Assembly: GCA_021775595.1 (NCBI GenBank)
Contig: JAJFHN010000027.1
Location: 1 to 48,454, forward strand
From: Hyphomicrobiales bacterium
Lineage (GTDB): Bacteria > Pseudomonadota > Alphaproteobacteria > Rhizobiales > Methyloligellaceae
Direction of reading: 5' to 3'
DNA length: 48,454 bases
Shown here: positions 1-8,730 of the stretch, in pieces
Layout of the letters: each line of letters begins with the position of its first letter
How positions within the stretch are numbered: position 1 is the first letter of the stretch
Program-made: the position numbers and the translations under genes
Notes under the pieces: model-generated
The model's input: only the letters and a program-made list of their open reading frames with translations
Databases searched by the model: none
Told to the model about the DNA's origin: nothing

Positions 1-719
1 GTGTCGAGATCACCGAATTCGCCGATCAAGAGGGCCGCCGTCTTGATGCCAATACCGGGAACGCCCGGCACATTATCGGTGGAATCGCCGGCCAGCGATT
101 GCACGTCGATCACTTTTTCCGGCGGCACGCCGAATTTTTCAATCACCTCGTCGTGTTCGATTCGCTTGGCCACGCCGCGTTGGCGCATATTGAGCGTGTC
201 GACCATGGCGACGCCGCCGCCGATCATCTGCATCAGGTCTTTGTCTGAACCGATGATGGTGACTTCAGCGCCCGCTTCGCGCGCCTGCCTGGCATAGGTG
301 GCGATAATGTCGTCGGCCTCGTAGTTTTCCTGCTCGATCGACGCGACGTTGAAAGCACGCACCGCCTGGCGGATTAACCCGAATTGCGGCCGCAAATCCT
401 CCGGCGGCGCATCGCGATTGGCTTTGTATTCGGGGTAGATATCGTTGCGGAAGGAGGTGCCGGAGTGATCGAAAATCACGGCGATGTGGCTGGGAAAGAC
501 GTTCTCGCGGCTCGGATCGCCTTCCTGCAACAGCTTCCACAACATGTTACAGAAGCCCGCCACCGCGCCAACCGGCAAGCCGTCGCTTTGGCGGGTCAGC
601 GGCGGCAGCGCGTGATAAGCGCGAAAGATGTATGACGAACCATCCACCAAAAAGACGTGGTCGCCGGGCTTGAGGCCCGCGTTCGCCTCAGCCTGTTTTT
701 TGTCGGTCGCTGCGCTCAT
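1..719 (-). CDS. polA: DNA polymerase I, N-terminal part (runs off left edge)
   Basis: Reading the minus strand from an ATG at 719 gives 239 codons with no stop before the window edge, so only the amino-terminal third is present. The translation is the 5'-3' exonuclease (FEN-like) domain of DNA polymerase I: it has FLVDGSSYIFRAYHAL at about residue 23, then VIFDHSGTSFRNDIYPEYKA, the acidic metal-binding motifs EADDIIATYA and IIGSDKDLM, and the helix-hairpin-helix stretch LAGDSTDNVPGVPGIG. The enzyme removes RNA primers and fills gaps in replication and excision repair. The polymerase domain lies outside the window, so whether the 3'-5' exonuclease domain is active cannot be judged. The gene is separated from its right neighbour by a strong terminator at about 780-806. 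Confidence 0.96.
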   Translation of the reverse strand, partial: MSAATDKKQAEANAGLKPGDHVFLVDGSSYIFRAYHALPPLTRQSDGLPVGAVAGFCNMLWKLLQEGDPSRENVFPSHIAVIFDHSGTSFRNDIYPEYKANRDAPPEDLRPQFGLIRQAVRAFNVASIEQENYEADDIIATYARQAREAGAEVTIIGSDKDLMQMIGGGVAMVDTLNMRQRGVAKRIEHDEVIEKFGVPPEKVIDVQSLAGDSTDNVPGVPGIGIKTAALLIGEFGDLD

Positions 720-772
720 GGAGCCGCACTATAAATGGGCCGGCAGCAAAGGTCAGGACATTTCAGCGCCAC

Positions 773-809
773 AAAAAAAGAGGGATGAAGCATTCGCTTC
801 ATCCCTTTT
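773..809 (-). terminator. Rho-independent terminator between a small exported-protein gene and polA
   Basis: A 10-bp perfect stem (GGGATGAAGC 782-791 with GCTTCATCCC 796-805) closes an ATTC loop. It is flanked by A773-A779 on one side and T806-T809 on the other. On the minus strand it ends in seven U residues, about 45 bases after the stop of the gene at 851-1183, so it should end that transcript before polA. Confidence 0.85.
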
Positions 810-850
810 AAAGTGCCCGATAGGTGGTGTGATGCCAGTTGGGGAAAACG

Positions 851-1183
851 CTATAGATCAGTGTCCTTAGGTTTGCAGGGGAGAGCTGCAATCTTGCATT
901 GCCTGTAGGGTGTTTGACGCCACCGTTTGCATTTCAAGGAGCGGTCCTGGGCCAACGCCCATTCGCCGAATGAATTGCCGTATTTCTCTGCCGCTTCCTC
1001 TTCCCAGCGCACGATCGCTGCCAATTCGGCGACGGGCTCGGACCGGTTGCCGTAGCCGAAAACCGCGACCCGAGCGGCCGAGCAATCGTGATAAGCGTGG
1101 CGTTCCAGGCCGCCAAATTGCGAGGCAAGCGCCGCGCCACCGGCCATCAAAAACAAAATTGTGATCGTGATCCACTTCGACAT
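851..1183 (-). CDS. Small exported protein of unknown function
   Basis: A 110-residue product. I chose the internal ATG at 1183 because residues 1-21 then form a classical signal peptide (SKW, a hydrophobic core ITITILFLMAGGA, then ALA before SQF). A longer frame opens at 1261 but adds a basic, non-hydrophobic leader. The mature part holds four cysteines (YHDCSA, LKCKRW, RQCKI, LPCK), which fits disulfide bonding in the periplasm. I do not recognise the family. A strong terminator follows the stop, so it is probably transcribed alone or as the last gene after the SGNH hydrolase, whose stop lies about 95 bases upstream. Confidence 0.65.
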   Translation of the reverse strand: MSKWITITILFLMAGGAALASQFGGLERHAYHDCSAARVAVFGYGNRSEPVAELAAIVRWEEEAAEKYGNSFGEWALAQDRSLKCKRWRQTPYRQCKIAALPCKPKDTDL

Positions 1184-1278
1184 GGGGGGCAGTACCTTTG
1201 TGAACCGATGACCACGATATAGCGCAAAAATCCTTCCGCTCCGCCAAAACGGGGCCGTCAAATTAGCTCAAATTGTAT

Positions 1279-2523
1279 CTAGTCTTGGCGCGACTGCGGG
1301 GCGCCAGCAGGCGGCAATTCGGGCGCGGCCTTCAGATCGGCCGCGATCGCTTCCGTGATGATCTGCGCCACCCTCTCCGATCCGGTCGGTGTCAGGTGAA
1401 GACCGTCATAGACATCGCCCGGCTGCCAGTCGCGAGCTCCCGCCAAATCAATCAGCAAGGCGCCTTCCGTTTCGGCCACATGCGCTATCAGCGCATTGGC
1501 GTAAGCGTGGATGGAGGAAAAGCTCGCCGCGTCGAAGTCACCGCGTGCGAGCTGATCTGCGCCCAGCAGATCGCCTTGCGCGTTGGCCGCACCGCCGACG
1601 CCGGGTTTCACCAGGACTTGCGTCATCAATACGGGTTTGATGTCCCAGGCCTTGGCCAGCCGAACGAAGCTGCGCAGCGCGGGTTCATAATTCTCCCGCA
1701 GGATTTTTCTGCGCGCCATCTCCTTGACGTCAGGCGCCTCGGCGGGTGCGGCAGCCGGCTTCACCGCGGCATTGTTGGCGGGCGCTTGCGCACCGGACTC
1801 TTGGCCGCGTTTTGAAAAAACCTGAGCGATTTGCAATTTGAGCGCCTTGATGCCCTGGCCGAGCGTGCGGAATGTATGTGGGAACGTGCGGTCGCGCAGG
1901 TCGCGCAGCGCCTGCGTCGTGCCGCGATTGCGCTCCTGCACCAGTCCGATGTCTTTCTTATCCATCCAGTAAGTCTCGTACCCGCCGAGCCAGCCAATGT
2001 CGTTGGTGGCGTGCATCAACACCGCATAGCGCGGCCGGCGCGGTACGATTTTACCAATGGTGTTCACCAGCGAGTGCATCGTGTGATTGCCGGAGCGGCC
2101 CGCATTGATGGCGTTGATATTGAGGCCTGTTTGCTCTTCCAACAGCTGGCCCGCGCGGGCTGGAAACCGTTCCGCCGGGCGCAGATACAAGCACTCGGTC
2201 GTGGAGCCGCCGACAAAAGCGATCTCGAAATCAGGTTGGGGGTGCCGGGTCGAGGGCTCGATGAAACCGTGCTCGTCAATGCTGAGCGTGTAGCTGTCGT
2301 CGACCGGGCCGGCAGGGTCGTTGTAGCGGGCCTCCGGCGTTTTGAACGTGCGGCTCGAATTGGGCAACCATTCGCGCATCGCCAAGAATCGTTTGCTGGG
2401 CAGCGCGCGCGCTTCCTGCTCGCTGGGGCGCAAGGCCAGCTCGGTCACGAGCAACAGGCCGCCCATCAGCAGTCCGATCAATGTGATCGCCGTCAGGACT
2501 GGATTTCGCTCAAATCGGTTCAT
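1279..2523 (-). CDS. Membrane-anchored SGNH/GDSL-family hydrolase
   Basis: A 414-residue protein that starts at the ATG at 2523, just before a hydrophobic anchor (residues about 8-30) that should hold the enzyme on the periplasmic side. SGNH blocks are visible: GGST with nucleophile Ser107, NAGRSGN (block II glycine), HATNDIG (block III asparagine), and DGLHLTPTGSE near the C terminus with the Asp/His pair. A proline/alanine-rich linker lies mid-protein. The family includes esterases, lipases and carbohydrate or peptidoglycan O-acetyl esterases. The substrate cannot be read from sequence. The ATG at 2523 has a poor ribosome-binding site, and an upstream in-frame start at 2658 exists but adds arginine-rich sequence before the anchor. 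Confidence 0.8.
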   Translation of the reverse strand: MNRFERNPVLTAITLIGLLMGGLLLVTELALRPSEQEARALPSKRFLAMREWLPNSSRTFKTPEARYNDPAGPVDDSYTLSIDEHGFIEPSTRHPQPDFEIAFVGGSTTECLYLRPAERFPARAGQLLEEQTGLNINAINAGRSGNHTMHSLVNTIGKIVPRRPRYAVLMHATNDIGWLGGYETYWMDKKDIGLVQERNRGTTQALRDLRDRTFPHTFRTLGQGIKALKLQIAQVFSKRGQESGAQAPANNAAVKPAAAPAEAPDVKEMARRKILRENYEPALRSFVRLAKAWDIKPVLMTQVLVKPGVGGAANAQGDLLGADQLARGDFDAASFSSIHAYANALIAHVAETEGALLIDLAGARDWQPGDVYDGLHLTPTGSERVAQIITEAIAADLKAAPELPPAGAPQSRQD

Positions 2524-2782
2524 GCGGGGTTCTCGAACATTCCATGTGGCCGGCCGCCAATACGCCGTCACGGCCGCCGCCCCTATAGCACAGCGCCAGC
2601 GCGCGCTGAACAGGGCGCGCACGGTCAATAGGCCGCGCCCCGCGCCTATTCCCTTCACGTAACCTCAAGTGCTAAAAACGATTTTACTGCGCCTGTGGGG
2701 GCTGTGATCGGCTCGTTCCCCGAGCTGCCATGGACGCAATAAAAAGAGTCCAATGAAGGTGCGTTTGGTTGTGGAGGCGTTT

Positions 2783-4513
2783 GTGTCCGGCGGCGGTACC
2801 AGCCCGAACTCAGTATCGAAGGCTATCGTTCGTTATTTGGCCGCCCGCGGTGTTGATCGTATTTTTGGCCTGTGCGGCGGTCACATCATGCCGCTCTGGA
2901 TCGACGCCGACCGCGCCGGTATTCGCATCATCGATGTCCGTGACGAGCGCGCCGCCGTTCATATGGCCCAGGCGCACGCCGAAATCACCGGCGAATTGGG
3001 TGTCGCCCTGGTCACCGCCGGTCCCGGCGTCACCAACGCCATCACCGGCATTGCCAACGCGCACATTTCCCGCGCGCCCGTTTTGGTGATCTCCGGCACG
3101 CCGCCCAGGCCGCAAGAATTCCGCGGCGCTTTGCAGGGCATCGATCACGTGCCCCTGGTCGCAAGCATCACGCGTTATGCGCGCACCGTGCGCGAACAAG
3201 GCTTGGTGCTGCCTGAACTTGCAACCGCGTGCGCCAAGGCGCTTGGCCATGGCGGCGCGCCGGGACCCGTCTATATCGATTTTCCAACCGATCTGATGCG
3301 CGAAACACTGGCCGCAGCACTTGCCCGCGACGAGCTGTTCGAGGCCAAGGCGAAACCGCTGCTGGCGCCCGCCGCCAAGGACGTCGAGAGGGCGGTGAAC
3401 CTCATATGGGCCGCCAAGCGCCCGCTGCTCATCGCCGGCCGCGGCGCCCGCGGCGCCGAGGCTGAAATGGCCGATCTTCTAGACCGCACCGGCGCGCTTT
3501 ATCTCGACACCACCGAAGCCCGCGGGCTCATCTCAGACGACCATCCGGGCTTGGTCAACGCCATGCGCGGTCAAGTGATGCGCGATGCCGACCTGGTCCT
3601 CACCATCGGCCGCAAGCTCGATTTTCAACTCGCCTATGGCTCACCGGCCGTGTTCGAGAGTGCGCGCTTCGTGAGGATCGCGGACAATCTGGACGAGCTC
3701 GCCGATAACCGGCGCGGCGAAGCCGAGATCTTGGCCGATCCCAAAAGCGCGCTTGCCGCCATTGTGGAGCAAGCCGGCAACGCCAAGCCGCAGACCGATC
3801 GCGCCTGGTCGGAGGGCGCGCGGAAAAAGCACGAAGAACGCGTGGCCAAAATGTCGGCGGGCCTGGCCGCCTCACCGGCCGACGCCGCCGGCCGCATGCA
3901 CCCTTACGCGATGCTGGGCGCTCTAAAAGACAAGCTGGACGACGACGCGATCCTAATCGCCGATGGCGGCGATATTTTGAGTTTTGCCCGGGTTGCGCTT
4001 TCGCCGCGCACGTATCTCGACCCAGGCGCCCTGGGCTGTCTCGGCGTCGGCGTTCCCTTTGGCATCGCCGCAGCGCTTGCCCGCCCCGGCGCCCAGGTCG
4101 CCGTCGTCACCGGCGATGGCTCGTTCGGCTTCAACGGCATCGATATCGAGACCGCCAAGCGCCACAAGGCCGGCGTCGTCTTCATCATCGCCAACAACGC
4201 GGCCTGGAACATCGAGGTGCACGACCAAAAGGTCACCCACGACCACAATGTCGGCACCAAACTGACCGACTGCAATTACGCCCAAATGGCGCAGGGCCTG
4301 GGTCTTCACGCCGAGCGCGTTGACGACGCGGCCTCGCTTCCCGAGGCGCTCGAGCGCGCCTTCGCCAACGCGCCTGCACTGCTGGACGTCGCCGTCTCAC
4401 GCGAAGCGATTTCGTCCGACGGCAAGGCCGGATTGGCCTGGGTGCCCGACCTACAACCCTTGGAGGCCTGGGATGAAATGGAACGCGCCTGGCGCAAGGG
4501 GGCGAAAGCCTAA
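2783..4513 (+). CDS. Thiamine-diphosphate-dependent enzyme, acetolactate synthase-like
   Basis: A 576-residue protein with the three-domain plan of the acetolactate synthase / oxalyl-CoA decarboxylase / benzoylformate decarboxylase superfamily. The Pyr domain has GLCGGHIMPLW and the catalytic glutamate in DVRDERAAVHMAQAHA, then TAGPGVTNAITG. The C-terminal PP domain carries the ThDP-Mg motif GDGSFGFNGID, closed by NNAAWN. I prefer the GTG at 2783 because GGAGG lies five bases upstream (2773-2777); an ATG ten codons earlier (2753) has a weak site. No acetolactate synthase regulatory subunit or other branched-chain gene is near, so biosynthetic IlvB is unlikely and the substrate is unknown. The next gene downstream on the same strand is an alpha/beta hydrolase, 74 bases on. 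Confidence 0.85.
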   Translation: MSGGGTSPNSVSKAIVRYLAARGVDRIFGLCGGHIMPLWIDADRAGIRIIDVRDERAAVHMAQAHAEITGELGVALVTAGPGVTNAITGIANAHISRAPVLVISGTPPRPQEFRGALQGIDHVPLVASITRYARTVREQGLVLPELATACAKALGHGGAPGPVYIDFPTDLMRETLAAALARDELFEAKAKPLLAPAAKDVERAVNLIWAAKRPLLIAGRGARGAEAEMADLLDRTGALYLDTTEARGLISDDHPGLVNAMRGQVMRDADLVLTIGRKLDFQLAYGSPAVFESARFVRIADNLDELADNRRGEAEILADPKSALAAIVEQAGNAKPQTDRAWSEGARKKHEERVAKMSAGLAASPADAAGRMHPYAMLGALKDKLDDDAILIADGGDILSFARVALSPRTYLDPGALGCLGVGVPFGIAAALARPGAQVAVVTGDGSFGFNGIDIETAKRHKAGVVFIIANNAAWNIEVHDQKVTHDHNVGTKLTDCNYAQMAQGLGLHAERVDDAASLPEALERAFANAPALLDVAVSREAISSDGKAGLAWVPDLQPLEAWDEMERAWRKGAKA

Positions 4514-4587
4514 CGAGCGAGTTTGTTGGAAACGGCGCCGAATGGCGTCAGAGCGATTTGTTGAGTTCAAAATGGGAGGAGAGAACT

Positions 4588-5469
4588 ATGGCCGTCAAAC
4601 GACCTGAGGAATTCAGCCATCACGAAGCCAAGGTGAATGGCGTGAACATCCATTACGTGATGGAAGGCAGCGGTCCGCCGCTCGTGATCATGCACGGTTG
4701 GCCGGGCTTCTGGTGGGAGTGGTATAAGTGCATCGACGAGCTCGCCAAGGACTTCACGGTGATCGCGCCCGATATGCGGGGCTATGGCGATTCCGAGAAA
4801 CCGCCGCTCGACGATCTCTCGCAATACCACCTCGACCGCACCACGGATGATCACGCCGCGCTGTTGGAGCATCTGGGCCACGACAAGGCCTATATGGTCG
4901 GCCACGACTACTCGGCCATCGTCATGCACAAGTTCGTGCGCAAATACAAAGACAAGACCATCAAGGCGATGATCATGGATCCGATCCCGCCGGACATCGA
5001 GGTCCGCTACCTCTCGGTGCCGCACTTTCCGGAATCCTGGTATTCGCAATACCACCAGCTCGACATGGCGGTGGAGCTCGTCGACTCAAGCCGCGAGGCG
5101 ACCCAGATATACTTCAAGCATTTCCTCTCGCACTGGTCTTACAACAAGGACCTGGTAACGCCCGAAGAGCTTGAGATCTACACCGACAATTTCGTCAAGC
5201 CCGGCAACGTGCATGGCGGCTTCAACTACTACCGCGCCAACCTGTCGCTCACCAGCGCGCTGTGGACGCCGCTCGACCGCACGATTTCCGATGTTCCCCA
5301 CACCATTCTCTGGGGCATGGGCGATCCGGTTATCCCGTCCGTCTGGTCCGACCTCGTGGCCCAATGGCACAACAATTACACCATCGAATATGTGCCCGAT
5401 GGCGGTCATTTCCTGATGATGGAAAAACCCGACATCGTCATCGACCGCATCCGGCGGATGAAGGACTAA
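4588..5469 (+). CDS. Alpha/beta hydrolase, epoxide hydrolase / haloacid dehalogenase type
   Basis: A 293-residue protein starting at an ATG behind a strong GGGAGGAGA site (about 4574-4582). It shows the oxyanion motif HGWPG (36-40), nucleophile elbow VGHDYSA with an aspartate nucleophile (Asp107), an acid in WGMGDPVIP (Asp246) and the base in DGGHF (His274). An Asp nucleophile rather than Ser is typical of epoxide hydrolases, haloalkane dehalogenases and fluoroacetate dehalogenases. The cap-domain motif HGGFNYYRAN also occurs in that branch. It probably opens an epoxide or removes a halogen, but the substrate is unknown. Co-orientation with the ThDP enzyme 74 bases upstream suggests, without proof, a shared catabolic role. 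Confidence 0.85.
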   Translation: MAVKRPEEFSHHEAKVNGVNIHYVMEGSGPPLVIMHGWPGFWWEWYKCIDELAKDFTVIAPDMRGYGDSEKPPLDDLSQYHLDRTTDDHAALLEHLGHDKAYMVGHDYSAIVMHKFVRKYKDKTIKAMIMDPIPPDIEVRYLSVPHFPESWYSQYHQLDMAVELVDSSREATQIYFKHFLSHWSYNKDLVTPEELEIYTDNFVKPGNVHGGFNYYRANLSLTSALWTPLDRTISDVPHTILWGMGDPVIPSVWSDLVAQWHNNYTIEYVPDGGHFLMMEKPDIVIDRIRRMKD

Positions 5470-5479
5470 GGGCAGCGAG

Positions 5480-5508
5480 TTGAGGGTGCGGGCCGATGGG
5501 TCTATAGA
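5480..5508 (+). promoter_or_regulatory. Promoter of tRNA-Arg
   Basis: TTGAGG (5480-5485) and TATAGA (5503-5508) are separated by exactly 17 bases. Transcription would begin near 5515, a few bases before the tRNA at 5523. The position and spacing fit a housekeeping sigma-70 promoter. Confidence 0.7.
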
Positions 5509-5516
5509 GAGCCTCA

Positions 5517-6487
<971 letters not shown>

Positions 6488-6496
6488 CGCTAGGTC

Positions 6497-7612
6497 TCAT
6501 TTGAGCGCCTCAACCGCCTCGGCATGCCGCGCGCCGGTCGCCTCGGCGACGGCGGCATGGGTGATTTTGCCACCATGCACGTTGAGCCCGGCGCGCAGAT
6601 GCGGATCGGCTCGCAAGGCATCGTTCACACCCTTATCCGCCAGATCAAGAACGAAGGGCAGCGTCGCATTGTTGAGCGCGAAGGTGGACGTGCGCGCCAC
6701 CGCGCCCGGCATATTGGTGACGCAATAGTGCACCACATCGTGGGTGACGAAGGTGGGCGCGTCGTGGCTAGTTGGGCGCGATGTCTCGATGCAACCGCCC
6801 TGGTCGATAGCAATGTCGACGATCACCGAACCCCGCCGCATATCCTTGACCATGTCTTCGGTGACGAGCTTGGGCGCGGCTGCACCCGGCACCAGCACGG
6901 CACCGATAACGAGATCGGCCTCGAGCACGTATTCAGCCACGGTGTGGCGCGTCGAATAGGCGGTATCGAGTGCCGCGCCGTAGAGCTCATCGAGCCGGTA
7001 GAGGCGCTCAACATTGATGTCGATGACGGTGACCTGCGCTTCGCAGCCGACCGCGATGCGCGCCGCGTTGGAGCCCGCGACACCGCCGCCCAGCACCACG
7101 ACCTTGCCCGCCGGCACACCCGCCGCGCCCGCCAGCAAGGCGCCGCGCCCGCCCTGTTCCATCTCAAGCGCATGCGCACCGACTTGGATCGACATGCGTC
7201 CGGCAACTTCGCTCATCGGCGCCAGCAGCGGCAGGCGACCGGCATCATCTGTGACGGTCTCATACGCGATGGCGGTGGCGCCGCCCGCGGCCAATCCTTC
7301 TGCCAGGTCAACATCGGCGGCCAAATGCAGATAAGTGAACAGCGCCTGACCGGGACGCAGCATCGCGACTTCGCTGTCCTGAGGCTCCTTGACCTTGACG
7401 ATCAAATCGGCGCGTTCGAAAACCTCGCCGGCGTCGGCGGCGATTTCGGCGCCCGCACTGATATAATCGGCATCGCTCAAGCCCATATGAGCCGCCGCAT
7501 CCGCCTCGACGAGCACCTGATGGCCGTGCAGAACGGCTTCCCCGACGCTCGCCGGGGTCAATCCCACCCGGTACTCGTGAATCTTGATTTCCTTGGGCAC
7601 GCCTATGAGCAT
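6497..7612 (-). CDS. ald: Alanine dehydrogenase
   Basis: A 371-residue enzyme, full length for the family, with the ATG nine bases behind GGAGGAA. It reversibly converts L-alanine and NAD+ to pyruvate, ammonia and NADH in the cytoplasm. Visible hallmarks are the amino-terminal MLIGVPKEIK, the catalytic lysine in VKVKEPQ (Lys75), the catalytic histidine in TYLHLAAD (His96), the Rossmann glycine motif VVLGGGVAGSNAA, the dinucleotide-contact stretch VIDIN, and AIDQGGC. The role is either alanine use as carbon and nitrogen source or ammonium assimilation. No Lrp-type regulator gene is adjacent in the window. Confidence 0.95.
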   Translation of the reverse strand: MLIGVPKEIKIHEYRVGLTPASVGEAVLHGHQVLVEADAAAHMGLSDADYISAGAEIAADAGEVFERADLIVKVKEPQDSEVAMLRPGQALFTYLHLAADVDLAEGLAAGGATAIAYETVTDDAGRLPLLAPMSEVAGRMSIQVGAHALEMEQGGRGALLAGAAGVPAGKVVVLGGGVAGSNAARIAVGCEAQVTVIDINVERLYRLDELYGAALDTAYSTRHTVAEYVLEADLVIGAVLVPGAAAPKLVTEDMVKDMRRGSVIVDIAIDQGGCIETSRPTSHDAPTFVTHDVVHYCVTNMPGAVARTSTFALNNATLPFVLDLADKGVNDALRADPHLRAGLNVHGGKITHAAVAEATGARHAEAVEALK

Positions 7613-7690
7613 CGACCGATTCCTCCTTCATCCAACGTGGGAAGGGGCGGGGGCTGGAACAACTCGCGTCTTCGACCGCGCCTCAGCGGC

Positions 7691-8071
7691 TCATTGGCCC
7701 ATAATCGTGAGATAGAGCCCCAACGCCATCACAAAAAACGAGCCGACCGGAATGAACAACGGTTTTTCAAGGAGCTTTTCGCCATTGCGGCGCACGGCTT
7801 GAGGAAAGACGATACGGCCGATGCCCTTGATGAGCGATATCCAGCCGATCAGCGTGATGACCACGCGCCAATCGGCCACCCACAGGTTGTTGAACATGAC
7901 GATCACCATGCCGACCACGAACGCCAGGGTGCCTGAGAGATAGATCAACGATGGGCTGTCCAGGAACTCGCGCGTCATGGTCCGGTAATGCTCCCGGTTG
8001 AGCAACATTCCCAACGCCACCAGCACCAATAGTGGACCGGCGATGCGAGCAATCAGAACCGATGGTTCCAT
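7691..8071 (-). CDS. Small integral membrane protein of unknown function
   Basis: A 126-residue protein starting at an ATG (8071) after GGAGAAAG. It has four likely membrane segments: IAGPLLVLVALGMLL, LIYLSGTLAFVVGMVIVMF, WRVVITLIGWISLIKGIG and FIPVGSFFVMALGLYLTIM. The segment order and the charged loop REHYRTMTREFLDSP suggest a compact helical bundle. I cannot assign a family with confidence. A longer frame reaches 8230, but it adds an arginine-rich stretch without a membrane feature. The gene lies upstream of ald in the same direction (78-base gap), so they may share a transcript. Confidence 0.7.
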   Translation of the reverse strand: MEPSVLIARIAGPLLVLVALGMLLNREHYRTMTREFLDSPSLIYLSGTLAFVVGMVIVMFNNLWVADWRVVITLIGWISLIKGIGRIVFPQAVRRNGEKLLEKPLFIPVGSFFVMALGLYLTIMGQ

Positions 8072-8330
8072 AAGGCTTTCTCCTTCTTCCCACGCCCTGT
8101 CAGCTTGGGTCATTGACGTGGTCGCTGCGTTGATCGGAGTCAATATTCGGAAGAGCCGGACCGCACGCGGCTCAATTGCGCCCCGCCATGGCGAACGCCT
8201 GATTCTTTGGCCGCCCATGACATAAATCAAACCGCGCCCAGCCGATCAGTTGCATAAGAATTTTCCCCACAGCATGGCGACCGTGCCGCCTATGGCCGGT
8301 CGCGGGGAATGGCCGCATACCAAATACGAT
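8072..8330. other. Intergenic stretch upstream of the structured RNA, nothing recognised
   Basis: Short open frames here overlap on several strands and show no start site, domain or codon pattern worth calling. The right part should hold the promoter of the structured RNA, but I could not find convincing -35 and -10 elements. The left part must contain the promoter of the small membrane-protein gene on the minus strand. Confidence 0.4.
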
Positions 8331-8518
8331 GGTCTTGCGTTGCGCCGATCGCTCTGCACCCGAATGGAGCGTTGGGAACCAAAGTCTGTATCCCAGCATC
8401 GGCTGTCTGCCATCAAACGAGAGGTGTGTGGTCCATAGCGCTGGCCCCTCCCAGCGCACCGCGCACAAGCGCAACAAGACCCGGCTCCCGCACCGCACGC
8501 GGGGGCCGGGTTCTTTGT
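8331..8518 (+). ncRNA. Candidate stand-alone structured RNA (unassigned)
   Basis: This gene-free stretch folds on paper into a closed multi-branch RNA. An outer stem pairs GGTCTT (8331-8336) and GTTGCGC (8339-8345) with GCGCAAC (8469-8475) and AAGACC (8476-8481). Inside, CCGAT (8345-8349) pairs with ATCGG (8398-8402) and encloses two hairpins: CGCTC/GAGCG (8350-8371) and GTTGGGA/TCCCAGC (8371-8397). A third hairpin pairs GCGCTGG (8438-8444) with CCAGCGC (8451-8457). A GC-rich terminator-like hairpin (about 8478-8513) with a T-rich tail TTCTTTGTTT ends it on the plus strand. No plus-strand gene lies upstream, so it looks like an independent RNA of about 150-190 bases. Length and long closing stem would suit 6S RNA, but I could not confirm any conserved family sequence. 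Confidence 0.5.
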
Positions 8519-8520
8519 TT
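8478..8520 (+). terminator. GC-rich terminator hairpin at the end of the structured RNA
   Basis: GACCCGGCTCCCGC pairs with GCGGGGGCCGGGTTC across an ACCGCAC loop (one bulge), followed by TTCTTTGTTT. The T-rich side is on the plus strand, which sets the probable direction of the RNA at 8331-8518. Confidence 0.65.
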
Positions 8521-8580
8521 GGCCCCATGGTTTTGCGGCGAATGCGTTTAAAAACGGAATTTAATCCCCATATATTGAGG

Positions 8581-8730
8581 ATGACAGCCAAAAAAGCTCC
8601 CAATCAGACCAGTCCCGAGGAGCGCCTGCGGCGCTGCCTGTCGTGTGGCGCAAGGTTCATGAGCGCTTGGATGGGCAACCGCGTCTGCAAGAAATGTCAA
8701 TCGAGCGCCCTGTGGAAACAGGGCTGCTGA
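8581..8730 (+). CDS. 49-residue zinc-ribbon protein
   Basis: The ATG at 8581 directly follows a TTGAGG site and opens a 49-residue frame. It has two CxxC knuckles, CLSC (about residues 19-22) and CKKC (about 36-39), spaced as in a single zinc ribbon, plus a terminal cysteine. The head (TAKKAPNQTSPEERLRR) is basic and could bind nucleic acid. The longer frame from 8329 runs through the structured RNA and is not credible. Small four-cysteine proteins of this kind are common in alphaproteobacteria, but I cannot name a function. It may be a nucleic-acid-binding or regulatory protein. Confidence 0.7.
   Translation: MTAKKAPNQTSPEERLRRCLSCGARFMSAWMGNRVCKKCQSSALWKQGC

Noticed and set aside
2524-2752. 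Operator or riboswitch between the SGNH hydrolase and the ThDP enzyme genes
   Set aside because: No conserved riboswitch motif or clear inverted repeat was seen; it is treated as an ordinary divergent promoter region.
6524-7936. Long plus-strand frame opposite alanine dehydrogenase
   Set aside because: Antisense shadow; the histidine/arginine-rich translation has no domain.
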